Below, piece after piece: positions 8,297 to 18,471 of a stretch of 41,707 bases of DNA. How positions within the stretch are numbered: the stretch's first letter is position 1; every line of letters begins with the position of its first letter. Under the pieces are notes generated by a model. It ran no database searches. It saw nothing but the letters and a program-made list of their open reading frames with translations, and was not told where the DNA came from. The position numbers were made by a program, and so were the translations under genes. Source of the DNA: Hyphomicrobiales bacterium (GTDB lineage Bacteria > Pseudomonadota > Alphaproteobacteria > Rhizobiales > Rhodomicrobiaceae); the NCBI GenBank assembly GCA_003153975.1, contig PMBZ01000129.1, forward strand, positions 1 to 41,707, read 5' to 3'.

Positions 8297-9764
8297 ACTC
8301 GAAAAGCTGGTTCCGCGCGTCGTTTTCGCAACGCCGTTCCGGCTTTTCGCCATCTACATCTCCCTGTTCTGCGCCGCGGTTGCCGCAACCTTCATCTACG
8401 TCACCGTTTCCATGCAGGGCTTCCTCAATGGCGAGGCCGAAACGGCGGTGCATGCCGAATACGAAGCCCTTGCTGCACATTACCGCGAAGGCGGGCTCGC
8501 CTCGCTCGCCGCCAATATTTCGGAGCATTCGGCCTCTTCCAGCGGCACGCTTTATCTTTTGACCGATAGCGATGGCAGGCGGCTCGCGGGCAACCTCGAC
8601 AACGTCGCGGCTCCCCTGTGGAATTCAGAGGGCGCGGCCCAGTTCGCCTATCGCAAGCGCGAGGATGGCCGGGTCAGCGAGCGGCAGGCGCTTGGCTTCG
8701 TGGCGCGCTTTCCCGGCGGCCTGCACCTTATCGTGGCGCGGGACATCGAGAACCAGGAGACGCTCAAGCGCTTGCTCCGGCGGGCATTTCTCCTGGGCTA
8801 CGCCTTCATCGTCGTCATCGGCATCGCAGGCGGCGTCATGGTGAGCCGCAGCATCTTGCGGCGCGTGGACGCGGCCTCGAACACGGCGCGGGCGATCATG
8901 CAGGGCAATCTTGCCCAGCGCATCCCGGTCACGGGGCGCAAGGACGAGTTCGAGCGCCTGGCCTTGAGCCTGAATACCATGCTCGACCGCATCCAGGACC
9001 TGATGACCGGCCTCAAGGATGTCTCGGACAATATCGCGCACGATCTCAAGACCCCGCTCCACCGCCTGCGCACGCGTGCCGAGCGCGCCCTGCAATCGAG
9101 CCGCTCGCCCGAAAACCTGGCCGACGCGCTGGGCTCGGTCATCGAGGAGGCGGACACGCTCATCCAGACGTTCGACGCGCTCTTAAGCATCGCGCGGCTT
9201 GAAGCCGGCTCCCGCTCGGAAAGCTTCGGGCCACTCAATGTCTGTAGCTTGACTCGCGATGTGGCCGAGTTGTACGAGCCTGCCGCGGAGGAGCGCGGGC
9301 TTTCCTTGCAGCTGTCTTGCGCGGGCGATGTTATGATGTGCGGAGAGAGGCACTTGATCGGGCAGGCGCTGGCGAACCTCTTGGACAACGCGATCAAATA
9401 TGCGGGGCCGCTGGCGGAGGCCCAGGTGCGGGAGGGCGGCGCGCCGCTTGCTGTGAATGTGAGTTTCGAGGACAAAGGGGATACCGTGGATATTGTGGTG
9501 GCCGACCGGGGCCAGGGCATTCCGCAAATCGACCGGGAGCGCGTTCTGCATCGCTTCGTGCGGCTACAGCCTAGCCGCTCCATTCCCGGCAGCGGCCTGG
9601 GGTTGAGCCTCGTGGCCGCGGTGGCGCGCCTGCATGGCGGCTCGATCTCGCTTGAGGATAACGAGCCAGGCCTCAAAGTGCGCCTCTCTCTTAAAAAAAA
9701 TCTGCCGCCGCGGGGTACCATGACCAGCGCCCAGCTTGAGCCGGTGCCGAGCCATGTCGATTAG
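8283..9764 (+). CDS. HAMP-containing sensor histidine kinase
   Basis: Two TM segments, HAMP, H-box DNIAHDLKTPLHRL, N-box NLLDNAIKYA and G-box GSGLGLSLV. Confidence 0.95.
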   Translation: MTATKLEKLVPRVVFATPFRLFAIYISLFCAAVAATFIYVTVSMQGFLNGEAETAVHAEYEALAAHYREGGLASLAANISEHSASSSGTLYLLTDSDGRRLAGNLDNVAAPLWNSEGAAQFAYRKREDGRVSERQALGFVARFPGGLHLIVARDIENQETLKRLLRRAFLLGYAFIVVIGIAGGVMVSRSILRRVDAASNTARAIMQGNLAQRIPVTGRKDEFERLALSLNTMLDRIQDLMTGLKDVSDNIAHDLKTPLHRLRTRAERALQSSRSPENLADALGSVIEEADTLIQTFDALLSIARLEAGSRSESFGPLNVCSLTRDVAELYEPAAEERGLSLQLSCAGDVMMCGERHLIGQALANLLDNAIKYAGPLAEAQVREGGAPLAVNVSFEDKGDTVDIVVADRGQGIPQIDRERVLHRFVRLQPSRSIPGSGLGLSLVAAVARLHGGSISLEDNEPGLKVRLSLKKNLPPRGTMTSAQLEPVPSHVD

Positions 9765-12639
9765 CCCCGGTCCTTTTTCCGTACGCCTGAGCGACGGGCC
9801 GCTCGACGATGAAGCAGGTAGCGGCCGCTACTGGCTTGAACGGATCTGTACTGCGCTGAAGGACCTGCCGCCCTTCCCGGCCCGGGTCGCAAACTTCCTG
9901 AGCGGCGTTTTCGCCGGCTCACCCTACCTCGCGGGCCTCGCGGAACGTTATCCGCAACTCCTCGCCAAAACGCTCTACACGGCCCCGGAAACCCATTTCG
10001 ATGAAATCCTGGCGCGAACGGCACAGGAAGCCGCCCAGGCGGAAGCGCAGCGCGACATCATGCGCATTTTGCGCCAGGGCAAGACCGAGATCGCCTTTCT
10101 GATCGCGCTCGCCGACCTGGCGGGCATTTGGACCGTGGACGAGGTCACGCGCAGGCTGACCGAAGCCGCCGATCTTTTCGTTGGCGCGGCCGTCCGCTTC
10201 CTTTTGAACCGGGCCGCCCAAATGGGCAAGTTCGTGCCCCCCGATCCCGCGAATCCCGAGAATGGCAGCGGGCTTATCATCCTGGCGATGGGCAAATACG
10301 GAGCGCATGAACTCAACTATTCGAGCGACATCGACCTGATCGTCTTTTATTGCCGCGAATGCGCGCGCCTTGGCCCGGCTATCGAGCCCAGCACATTTTT
10401 CGTCCAGCTCACCCGCGACCTCGTCCACATCCTGCAGGAGCGCACGGCGGACGGCTACGTCTTCCGCACCGATCTGCGGCTGCGGCCCGATCCTGGCTCC
10501 ACGCAGGCGGCGATCGCGACCGAGGCCGCTTTCCGCTATTATGAAAACCTGGGCCAGAATTGGGAGCGGGCGGCGCTCATCAAGGCGCGGCCGGTGGCTG
10601 GCGACATTCCCGCAGGCAACGCCTTCCTGAAGGCCTTGGAGCCCTATATCTGGCGGAAATATCTCGACTTTAACGCCATCGCCGACATCCACGCGATGAA
10701 ACGGCAAATCCACGCCGCCAAAGGGCACGAGCGGATTGCGATTGCCGGCCATAACCTGAAGCTCGGGCGCGGCGGCATCCGCGAGATCGAGTTTTTCGTG
10801 CAATCCCAGCAGCTCATCGCGGGAGGCCGGCAGATGGTGCTGCGCACGCGCGAAACGCTGACCGGGCTGAAATTGCTTACGGACTTCCACTGGATCGGCC
10901 CAGCCGTCCGCGACGACCTGACCGTGGCCTACCGCCACTTGCGGCGCCTGGAGCACCGCTTGCAGATGATGGCGGACCAGCAGACTCATACGCTGCCCGC
11001 GCACGAGGAGGAGCTGGCCAAGTTCGCACGCTTTGCGGGCTACCTGAGCCCGGAAGGCTTCTCCGCCGAGTTGCGCAGCCACATGCAGAAGGTGGAGGCG
11101 CATTACGCCGCCCTGTTCGAAAGCACGCCCGAGCTGACCCCGCAGAACGTGAAGGGCAATCTCGTCTTCACGGGCGACGGCGAGGACCCTGGAACGGTGG
11201 ACACGCTGATGAGGCTCGGCTTCAAGAACCCATCCGCGGCAATAGCGGCCGTGAAAGGCTGGCATTACGGCCGTTACCGGGCGATGCGCAGCGAGCGGGC
11301 GCGCGAAATCCTCACCGAGTTTACGCCGGCGCTGTTCGAAGCGCTCGGCGATACCAGCGACGCGGACCTGGCGCTTGGCACCTTCGACGACTTCTTGAAA
11401 GAGGCGCCGAGCGCGCTCCAGCTCTTTTCCATGCTGCGGGCCAATCCGCATCTGTTGCGGCTTATCGCGCAAATCATGGGCTCCGCCCCCCGGCTCGCGC
11501 ACATTTTGAGCCGCCGCCGGCGCCTGATGGATGCGATCCTCGATCCCGGCTATATTGGTGAAAGCCCCTCCGAGGCGGAACTTAAAGCGCTGATCCGGCG
11601 TGAGATTTTCGAGGCCGATAACTACGAGGACCGCCTCGACCGGGCGCGCGTCACGGGCCAGGAGCAGGCCTTTGCCATCGGTGCGCTGCTTCTGTCGCGC
11701 CAGCTTACGCCGGAGCAGGCGGGCGAGGACTATTCGCTAATCGCCGAGGCGGTGATCGAAAGCCTGCTCGACGCGGTGCAGGCGGAATATGGCGGCGCGC
11801 TGCCAGCCCCGGCGGTGATCGGCATGGGCAAGCTGGGAGGGCGCGAGATGGCTGCCTCCTCCGACCTGGACCTGATCGTGGTCTACGACACCCCGCCTGA
11901 AGTGGCTTCGCAAGCCTCGCACCATTACGCGCGGATGACGCAGCGGCTGATCGCGGCACTCTCCGCACCTATGCCCGAAGGCGTGCTCTATGAGGTCGAT
12001 ATGCGGCTCAGGCCTTCCGGCAAGGCCGGGCCGGTGGCCGTGCGGCTCGACGGCTTCCTCGCCTACCAGCTCAAGGAAGCCTGGACCTGGGAGCATCTGG
12101 CGCTGACGCGCGCGCGGCCGGTCGCAGGCCCCGAGGATTTACGGACGCGGCTGACGGAGGATATCCATCAGATCCTCACCATACGCCGCGACCGCGCCAA
12201 AACTGCCGCGGATGTGCACGAAATGCGGGGCCGCATCGAAGCCGAAAAGGGCACCACCGACATCTGGCAGTCGAAGACGCACAGGGGCGGGCTCGTCGAC
12301 GTGGAATTCATCGCGCAGTTCCTCCAGATCGTGCACGCGGCGGACCAGCCCCAAATCTTGAGCACGAACACCTCGCAGGCGCTGCACAATCTCGTCGAGG
12401 CCGGCATTCTGAGCCGGGTGGACGGCAGCGCGCTCTTGAATGCGGTGGAGCTATATCAGGACGTGGCGCACATTCTGCGGCTCTGCACCGAGGGCTCATT
12501 CGACCCCAAGACAGCGCCCAAGGATTTGATCGGGCTTCTCCTGCAAACGACCGGCGAGCCGGACATCGGCCGGCTGGAAGCGCGGCTTCAGGATACCTAT
12601 GCCGGCACCGCGCAACTTTTCACCGAGCTGGTCGCCTGA
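9754..12639 (+). CDS. glnE: bifunctional [glutamine synthetase] adenylyltransferase/deadenylyltransferase
   Basis: Two nucleotidyltransferase motifs: GKYGAHELNYSSDIDLIVFY and GMGKLGGREMAASSDLDLIVVYD. Start at ATG 9754 overlaps the kinase stop codon. Confidence 0.96.
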   Translation: MSISPGPFSVRLSDGPLDDEAGSGRYWLERICTALKDLPPFPARVANFLSGVFAGSPYLAGLAERYPQLLAKTLYTAPETHFDEILARTAQEAAQAEAQRDIMRILRQGKTEIAFLIALADLAGIWTVDEVTRRLTEAADLFVGAAVRFLLNRAAQMGKFVPPDPANPENGSGLIILAMGKYGAHELNYSSDIDLIVFYCRECARLGPAIEPSTFFVQLTRDLVHILQERTADGYVFRTDLRLRPDPGSTQAAIATEAAFRYYENLGQNWERAALIKARPVAGDIPAGNAFLKALEPYIWRKYLDFNAIADIHAMKRQIHAAKGHERIAIAGHNLKLGRGGIREIEFFVQSQQLIAGGRQMVLRTRETLTGLKLLTDFHWIGPAVRDDLTVAYRHLRRLEHRLQMMADQQTHTLPAHEEELAKFARFAGYLSPEGFSAELRSHMQKVEAHYAALFESTPELTPQNVKGNLVFTGDGEDPGTVDTLMRLGFKNPSAAIAAVKGWHYGRYRAMRSERAREILTEFTPALFEALGDTSDADLALGTFDDFLKEAPSALQLFSMLRANPHLLRLIAQIMGSAPRLAHILSRRRRLMDAILDPGYIGESPSEAELKALIRREIFEADNYEDRLDRARVTGQEQAFAIGALLLSRQLTPEQAGEDYSLIAEAVIESLLDAVQAEYGGALPAPAVIGMGKLGGREMAASSDLDLIVVYDTPPEVASQASHHYARMTQRLIAALSAPMPEGVLYEVDMRLRPSGKAGPVAVRLDGFLAYQLKEAWTWEHLALTRARPVAGPEDLRTRLTEDIHQILTIRRDRAKTAADVHEMRGRIEAEKGTTDIWQSKTHRGGLVDVEFIAQFLQIVHAADQPQILSTNTSQALHNLVEAGILSRVDGSALLNAVELYQDVAHILRLCTEGSFDPKTAPKDLIGLLLQTTGEPDIGRLEARLQDTYAGTAQLFTELVA

Positions 12640-12672
12640 GCGCCGGGCGGCGCAAGAAACGGGAAACGCACC

Positions 12673-13743
12673 ATGTCCGAGGGACTTCAAGCCCGCCGCT
12701 GGGTGATGACGGCGGTTGGCGTGCCATTCGAGAGCGAGACGTTCTGGGCGAAGGCCGGCCCCAACGAGGTGGTCATCGGCATTGCCGGCTGCGGCGTCTG
12801 CCACACCGACCTCGGCTATCTTTGCGGCGGCGTCCGCACCAACCATCCGCTGCCGCTGGCGCTTGGGCACGAAATCTCGGGCCGGATCGTCTCGGCAGGC
12901 GAAGGCGCGAACGGCTGGCTCGGCAAGGCGGCGATCGTCCCCGCAGTTCTGCCCTGCGGCGAATGCGGCGTTTGCAAGCGCGGCCTGCCGAACATTTGCC
13001 GCAAGCAGAAGATGCCTGGCAACGACATCCACGGCGGCTTCGCCTCGCACATCGTTGTGCCCGCACGCGGCCTTTGCCCGGTCGACGAGGCGCGGCTGGA
13101 GAGGGCCGGCCTCAGCCTCGCGGACATTTCCGTCGTCGCCGATGCTGTCACCACGCCCTATCAGGCCATCGTACGCGCGGGCGTCCGGCCCGGCTCGCTA
13201 GCCATCGTCGTGGGGGTTGGCGGCGTGGGCGGCTATGCGGCTCAGATAGCGGCAGCTTTCGGTGCCACGGTGGTTGCCGTCGATGTCGATGCGGCGAGGC
13301 TTGAGATGATCGGCAAGCACGGCGCGGCGCTCACGCTCAACGCGCGCGAGCATGATCGGAAGGCTCTGAAAGCGCGCATCAATGAATTCTGCAAAGCGCA
13401 AGACCTGCCGCAGACGGAGTGGTTCATCTTCGAATGCTCCGGCACTCCGTCTGGGCAATCGACCGCGTTCGGACTGCTCACCTTCGGCGCAACCTTAAGC
13501 GTCGTGGGCTTCACCATGGATCAGGTGGAAGTGCGGCTCTCCAACCTCATGGCCTTCGACGCCCGCGCCATCGGCAATTGGGGCTGTCCGCCCGAGCTTT
13601 ACCCTGCCGCGCTCGATCTTGTGCTCGACAAGCGCATCGAGCTTGCCTCCTTCGTCGAGCAGCACCCCCTGGCTGAAATCGAGCGCGTCTTCGCGGATGC
13701 GCACGCGCACCGGCTCACGCGCCGGGCCATCCTCGTTCCTTGA
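12673..13743 (+). CDS. had: 6-hydroxycyclohex-1-ene-1-carbonyl-CoA dehydrogenase (Zn-dependent ADH family)
   Basis: ADH signature [35 protein letters not shown], structural Zn Cys motif [15 protein letters not shown]; context in benzoyl-CoA cluster. Confidence 0.92.
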   Translation: MSEGLQARRWVMTAVGVPFESETFWAKAGPNEVVIGIAGCGVCHTDLGYLCGGVRTNHPLPLALGHEISGRIVSAGEGANGWLGKAAIVPAVLPCGECGVCKRGLPNICRKQKMPGNDIHGGFASHIVVPARGLCPVDEARLERAGLSLADISVVADAVTTPYQAIVRAGVRPGSLAIVVGVGGVGGYAAQIAAAFGATVVAVDVDAARLEMIGKHGAALTLNAREHDRKALKARINEFCKAQDLPQTEWFIFECSGTPSGQSTAFGLLTFGATLSVVGFTMDQVEVRLSNLMAFDARAIGNWGCPPELYPAALDLVLDKRIELASFVEQHPLAEIERVFADAHAHRLTRRAILVP

Positions 13744-13800
13744 CAAATTCGGCGGCGCTAACGCCCTCTGGGTTCCTTGAGCGCAAATTTGGAGACCACC

Positions 13801-14892
13801 ATGCCGGCGCGGCTCAACGATCACGATATCGTCCCCTTCGAGACGGTCCCTGGCGTCGCTTACGAAAAGCGGCCCGCGCGGCGCCCGGACGGCAGCATCG
13901 CCGAGGGGCTGTTCAACGCCTGGATCTGGCTCGACAATCCGGGGCAGTATAATTCCTACACCACCGATATGGTGAAAGGCACGATCCGCGCTTTTCGCGC
14001 CGCCTCGAATGCGCGCGACGTGGTGGCGGCGGTGTTGACGGGCGTGGGCGGCAAGGCGTTCTGCACGGGCGGCAACACCAAGGAATACGCGGGATACTAC
14101 GCCGGCAATCCGCAGGAATACCGGCAATATATGCGGCTCTTCAACGACATGGTGTCGTCCATCTTGACTTGCGATAAGCCCGTGATCGCGCGCGTCAACG
14201 GCATGCGCATCGGCGGCGGCCAGGAAATCGGCATGGCCTGCGACTTTAGCATCGCGCAGGATCTCGCCCGCTTCGGCCAAGCCGGCCCGAAGCACGGTTC
14301 GGCGGCCATCGGCGGCGCGACGGACTTCCTGCCCGTGATGATCGGCTGCGAGCGTGCGATGGAGTCCGGCACGCTGTGCGAGCCCTGGTCCGCGCACAAG
14401 GCTTACCGCCTCGGCATGATTATGGACATCGTGCCGGCGCTGAAAGTGGACGGCAAGTTCGTCGCCAATCCGCTGGTCGAGACGGAGCGCTATCTCGACG
14501 AATACGGCCGGATCGTCCACGGCGAGCCCAAAACCGGCGAGGCGCTGGAGCAAGGCAAGGCGGTTCTGGCGCGCGGCACCGTCGATCTGACACTCCTCGA
14601 TGAAAAGGTCGAAGTGCTCTGCTCGAAGCTTCTCATGACCTTCCCCGAATGCCTGACCAAGAGCTTCGAGGAACTGCGCAAGCCCAAGCTCGACGCCTGG
14701 AACCGCAATAAGGAAAACAGCCGCGCCTGGCTCGCGCTCAATATGATGGCCGAGGCGAAGACCGGCTTCCGCGCCTTCAACGAGGGGCCGAAGAACAAGC
14801 GCGAAATCGATTTCGTGGCGCTGCGGCAGAAGCTGGCCAAGGGCGAGCCCTGGACCGAGGCGCTCACGGAAGAGCTTCTGCCGAAGGCGTGA
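13801..14892 (+). CDS. oah: 6-oxocyclohex-1-ene-1-carbonyl-CoA hydrolase
   Basis: Long crotonase-family protein (NAWIWLDNPGQYNSYTTDMVKG..., GGNTKEYAGYYAGNPQEYRQYMRLFNDMV, MRIGGGQEIGMACDF); Oah-like; sits beside had and dch. Confidence 0.92.
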   Translation: MPARLNDHDIVPFETVPGVAYEKRPARRPDGSIAEGLFNAWIWLDNPGQYNSYTTDMVKGTIRAFRAASNARDVVAAVLTGVGGKAFCTGGNTKEYAGYYAGNPQEYRQYMRLFNDMVSSILTCDKPVIARVNGMRIGGGQEIGMACDFSIAQDLARFGQAGPKHGSAAIGGATDFLPVMIGCERAMESGTLCEPWSAHKAYRLGMIMDIVPALKVDGKFVANPLVETERYLDEYGRIVHGEPKTGEALEQGKAVLARGTVDLTLLDEKVEVLCSKLLMTFPECLTKSFEELRKPKLDAWNRNKENSRAWLALNMMAEAKTGFRAFNEGPKNKREIDFVALRQKLAKGEPWTEALTEELLPKA

Positions 14893-14900
14893 GCCAAACT

Positions 14901-15008
14901 CCCTCTCCCCTTGGGGAGAGGGTTGGGGTGAGGGGGTCTTTGCAAGGTTTGTACTTGCGGCGAATCCCCCCTCTTCCTGTCCTTCTCCCCGAGGGGAGAA
15001 GGGACGCT
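14901..15008. repeat. Intergenic palindromic (REP-like) repeats between oah and dch
   Basis: CCCTCTCCCC-TT-GGGGAGAGGG (14901-14922) and CCTTCTCCCC-GA-GGGGAGAAGG (14981-15002). Confidence 0.8.
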
Positions 15009-15060
15009 AACACAACGGCCGCGGATACAAGCGGCTCGATTAACCCTTTGAGTAAGCACG

Positions 15061-15828
15061 ATGAGTGATCCGGTTAGAGTCTGGTTCGAGCGCGATGGGC
15101 GTCTCTTGCGCCTGCGGCTCAACCGCCCCAAGGCGAACGTGCTCGACGCCGCGATGATAAGCGCGCTCGACGCCGCGCTTGCGGAGCATGGCGGCAAGCC
15201 CGGCCTGCTTGGCATCCTGATCGACGCGGAAGGCCCGCATTTCTCGTTCGGCGTGAGCGTCGAGGAACATTTGCTGGCCCAGTGCGCTGCGATGCTTAGC
15301 GGTTTCCACCGCCTTGTCCTGCGCGTGCTCGGCTCGCCGGTCCCGGTGCTGATGGCCGTGCGCGGGCAATGCCTCGGCGGCGGGCTTGAGCTGATTTCGG
15401 CCGGGCACCTCATTTTCGCAAGCCCCGATGCGCGGCTCGGCCAGCCCGAAATCCAGATCGGCGTGTTCGCACCTGCCGCTTCCTGCCTGCTGCCGGAGCG
15501 GATCGGCTTGGCGGCGGCGGAAGACATGCTGATCTCGGGCCGCTTACTCGCGGCTGAAGAGGCTTTCCGCGCCGGTCTGCTCACGGAGGTTGCGGCCGAT
15601 CCGGAAGCCGCCGCGCTCGAATACTTCGACAAACACCTCGCACCCAAAAGCGCAAGCTCGCTCCGGTTCGCGGTCCGCGCGGCACGCGAAGCGCTTGTGA
15701 ACCGCGTCACGGCGCGGCTTGCCGAGGTTGAGCACCTCTATCTTACGGAACTCATGGGCACGCGCGACGCCGCCGAAGGCCTCGAAGCCTTCCTCGCCAA
15801 GCGCCCGGCCCAATGGAGCGGTACCTGA
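15061..15828 (+). CDS. dch: cyclohexa-1,5-dienecarbonyl-CoA hydratase (enoyl-CoA hydratase/isomerase family)
   Basis: Crotonase fold (LRLNRPKANVLDAAMISALDAAL, VRGQCLGGGLELISAGHLIFASPDARLGQPEIQIGVFAP) in a bcr operon, with 1-nt TGATG overlap to bcrC. Confidence 0.9.
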   Translation: MSDPVRVWFERDGRLLRLRLNRPKANVLDAAMISALDAALAEHGGKPGLLGILIDAEGPHFSFGVSVEEHLLAQCAAMLSGFHRLVLRVLGSPVPVLMAVRGQCLGGGLELISAGHLIFASPDARLGQPEIQIGVFAPAASCLLPERIGLAAAEDMLISGRLLAAEEAFRAGLLTEVAADPEAAALEYFDKHLAPKSASSLRFAVRAAREALVNRVTARLAEVEHLYLTELMGTRDAAEGLEAFLAKRPAQWSGT

Positions 15829-17012
15829 TGGAGGATACGTCTCCCTCGAAAACAGCGGAAATCGCCGCGCGCTGCGAGGAAATATTCACCGATCTCGACT
15901 TCAACGCGGCGCGGAAATGGAAAGCCGGAAAGCCCGGCCGCAAGGTCATCGGCTTCATGCCCTTCTACGTGCCGCGCGAACTGATCCACGCCGCAGGTGC
16001 GCTGCCGCTCGGCATCCTGGGCGGTGGCGACCAACTCGAAGTGATCCACGGCGACGCCTATTTCCAGAGCTACATCTGCCGCATCCCGCGCTCGACCGTC
16101 GAGCTTGGCATTTCCGGCCGCCTCGATTTCGTGGACGGCATGCTGTTCCCGTCGATCTGCGACGTGATCCGCAACCTGTCTGGCATGTGGAAGCTCATGT
16201 TTCCGAGGGTTGCGGCGCGCTATGTGGACCTGCCGCAAAACTTCGACGGCGAGGTTGGCGGCGAGTTCTACCGCTCCGGCCTGCAAGAGCTGCGCCACTG
16301 GCTGGCGGACATCGCGAGCCATCCGGTAACGGACGAGGCCATCCGCGCTTCCGTCGCGGTTTACAACAAGAGCCGCGCGCTCATCCGCGAACTGTACGCC
16401 CTGCGGGCCGCGGAGCCGTGGAACGTGCCATCGGCGGAAGTTTACCTGCTGCTGCGTGCCGGACTGGTGCTGCCGGTCGAAGAGCACAACGAGCTGGTGC
16501 GCACTTACATCGACGCGGCCCGGAGCCGGGACCGGCCGTTCAAGGACAACTCCCGCGTGGTCGTAAGCGGCGTGTTCTGCGAGCAGCCGCCGCTGAACCT
16601 CATCAAGTCCATCGAGCTTTCGGGCTGCTACATCGTCGGCGACGACTTCATGCTAGTCACGCGCTGGGAAAAATCGGACACGGCCGAAGACGGCGATCCG
16701 ATTGCAGCGCTCGCCAGCGCCTACCTGCACAACTCGCTGTCCACCTCGGCGAAGTACGAGCCGGATGCGGCCAGGAAAGGCGCCTACCTCATCGAGAGTG
16801 TGCGGAAGAACCGCGCCGAGGGCGTGATTTTCGCGATGCCGAGCTTCTGCGACCCGGCGCTGCTCGAACGGCCCATGCTGCAGAACGCGCTCAAGGCAGC
16901 AGGCATCCCATTCATCGCGTTCAAATACGCCGAGAACTCGGGGCAGATGCAGCCGATCCGCGAGCAGGCAGGGACGTTTGCGGATTCGATCAAGCTTTGG
17001 AGCGGGGAGTGA
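15828..17012 (+). CDS. bcrC: benzoyl-CoA reductase subunit C
   Basis: 2-hydroxyacyl-CoA dehydratase D-component family: GRKVIGFMPFYVPRELIHAAGALPLGILGGGDQLEVIHGDAYFQSYICRIPRS; operon position. Confidence 0.93.
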   Translation: MEDTSPSKTAEIAARCEEIFTDLDFNAARKWKAGKPGRKVIGFMPFYVPRELIHAAGALPLGILGGGDQLEVIHGDAYFQSYICRIPRSTVELGISGRLDFVDGMLFPSICDVIRNLSGMWKLMFPRVAARYVDLPQNFDGEVGGEFYRSGLQELRHWLADIASHPVTDEAIRASVAVYNKSRALIRELYALRAAEPWNVPSAEVYLLLRAGLVLPVEEHNELVRTYIDAARSRDRPFKDNSRVVVSGVFCEQPPLNLIKSIELSGCYIVGDDFMLVTRWEKSDTAEDGDPIAALASAYLHNSLSTSAKYEPDAARKGAYLIESVRKNRAEGVIFAMPSFCDPALLERPMLQNALKAAGIPFIAFKYAENSGQMQPIREQAGTFADSIKLWSGE

Positions 17013-17059
17013 CGTTGCCACGACGTTGCAAAGCAGGTCGCGGCCTTCCCCCTCTCTCC

Positions 17060-17077
17060 GAGGGGAGAAGGGACGCT
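17060..17077. repeat. REP-like half-repeat GAGGGGAGAAGGGACGCT between bcrC and bcrB
   Basis: Identical 18-mer to 14991-15008 (oah/dch junction). Confidence 0.75.
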
Positions 17078-17118
17078 GTGGCAACCGTGGCCTGAAGCAT
17101 CTTAGGACGGAACAAAAC

Positions 17119-18432
17119 ATGAGCACGATCATCACGCATCCGAAGGTTGCCAAGGCCTGGGTGTTCAAGGACGCCTCGATGGCCAAGCAGAAGGAGATGA
17201 TGAACCGGCACTACGGCCGGTTGGCTGACGCGCCCCAGACCGGCGAGAAGGTGGCTTCGACCTTCGTGCCCGGCAATCTCAACGAGCTGTTGATGTGCTT
17301 CGGCTTCGCCGTCAACCTGCCCGAGATCAACGCCATCCAGAACGGCCTTCGGAAGACCAGCGGCAACTTCGTGATGGAAGCCGAGAAGATCGGCCATTCC
17401 GAGGACGTCTGCACCTATGTGAAGTCCGACATCGGCATGATGGCGCGCGGCAATATCGGCCCGAACGGCCGCAGGCTGCCGGACCCGGACGTGCTGCTGC
17501 TCTCCTGTACCGGCTGCTTCACCTTCATGAAGTGGTTCGAGCTGTTGCGGGAACGGTACCGCTGCGAAACCATCATGTTCCACACGCCCTATATGGCGGA
17601 CGGCAAGATCGCGCCGGACATGGTCAAATACATGGTCAAGCAGCTTGAGAAGGATGTCATTCCCAAGCTCGAACGGGTCTCCGGCGTCAAGTTCGACATC
17701 GACCGCCTGCGCGAATACCTCAAGAAGTCGGCGCGGGCCGAGGACGATCTCGTCTGGGTGCTGCAATCTGCCAAGGCCACGCCATCGCCCATCGACGCCT
17801 ATTTCGGCGGCATCTACTACATCGGCCCGATCTTCGGCGCCTTCCGCGGCACGGACGACGCCATCGAGTATTACAAATTCCTGCGCGAGGAGATCGAAGG
17901 CCGGCTCGCCCAGGGCAAAGGCCCAGTGACGCCCGGCGGCGATATGGGCAAGGAGCGTTACCGGCTCGTGGTGGAAGGTCCGCCGAACTACACGAACTTC
18001 CGGCAGTTCTGGAAGATGTTCTACGAGGAAGGCGCCGTGGTGGTGGCTTCGAGCTACACCAAGGTTGGCGGCACCTACGATTTCGGTTTCCGCCACAACC
18101 CGGACAAACCGCTGGAGAGCCTCGCGGAATACTGCCTCAACGTCTACACCAACCGGAGCCTGCCGATGCGCGTGGACATGCTCGAAAACTACATCGGCGA
18201 GTATGAGGCGGACGGGCTGCTCATCAACTCGATCAAGAGCTGCAACAGCTTCTCGGCCGGCCAGCTTCTGATCATGCGCGAGGTGGAGCGCCGCACCGGC
18301 AAGCCCGCGGCGTTCATCGAAACCGATCTCGTCGACCCTCGCTACTTCTCGCCCGCCAATGTGAAGAACCGGCTCGAAAGCTACTTCCAGATGATCGAGC
18401 AGAAGCGCGCCCGCGCCCGCGCCGCCGGGTGA
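17119..18432 (+). CDS. bcrB: benzoyl-CoA reductase subunit B
   Basis: 2-hydroxyacyl-CoA dehydratase D-component family; KQKEMMNRHYGRLADAPQTGEKVASTFVPGNLNELLMCFGF...PPNYTNFRQFWKMFYEEGAVVVASSYTKVGG. Confidence 0.94.
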   Translation: MSTIITHPKVAKAWVFKDASMAKQKEMMNRHYGRLADAPQTGEKVASTFVPGNLNELLMCFGFAVNLPEINAIQNGLRKTSGNFVMEAEKIGHSEDVCTYVKSDIGMMARGNIGPNGRRLPDPDVLLLSCTGCFTFMKWFELLRERYRCETIMFHTPYMADGKIAPDMVKYMVKQLEKDVIPKLERVSGVKFDIDRLREYLKKSARAEDDLVWVLQSAKATPSPIDAYFGGIYYIGPIFGAFRGTDDAIEYYKFLREEIEGRLAQGKGPVTPGGDMGKERYRLVVEGPPNYTNFRQFWKMFYEEGAVVVASSYTKVGGTYDFGFRHNPDKPLESLAEYCLNVYTNRSLPMRVDMLENYIGEYEADGLLINSIKSCNSFSAGQLLIMREVERRTGKPAAFIETDLVDPRYFSPANVKNRLESYFQMIEQKRARARAAG

Positions 18433-18471
18433 CGAAGAGATAGAGAGACGAAGGTGTGCAGGTTTCAAGGC

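Noticed and set aside
9919-11502. 527-aa antisense ORF in glnE
   Set aside because: Same codon-bias shadow effect; sense strand has intact GlnE motifs.
16990-18468. 492-aa antisense ORF over bcrB
   Set aside because: Shadow ORF; composition typical of reverse-frame translation.
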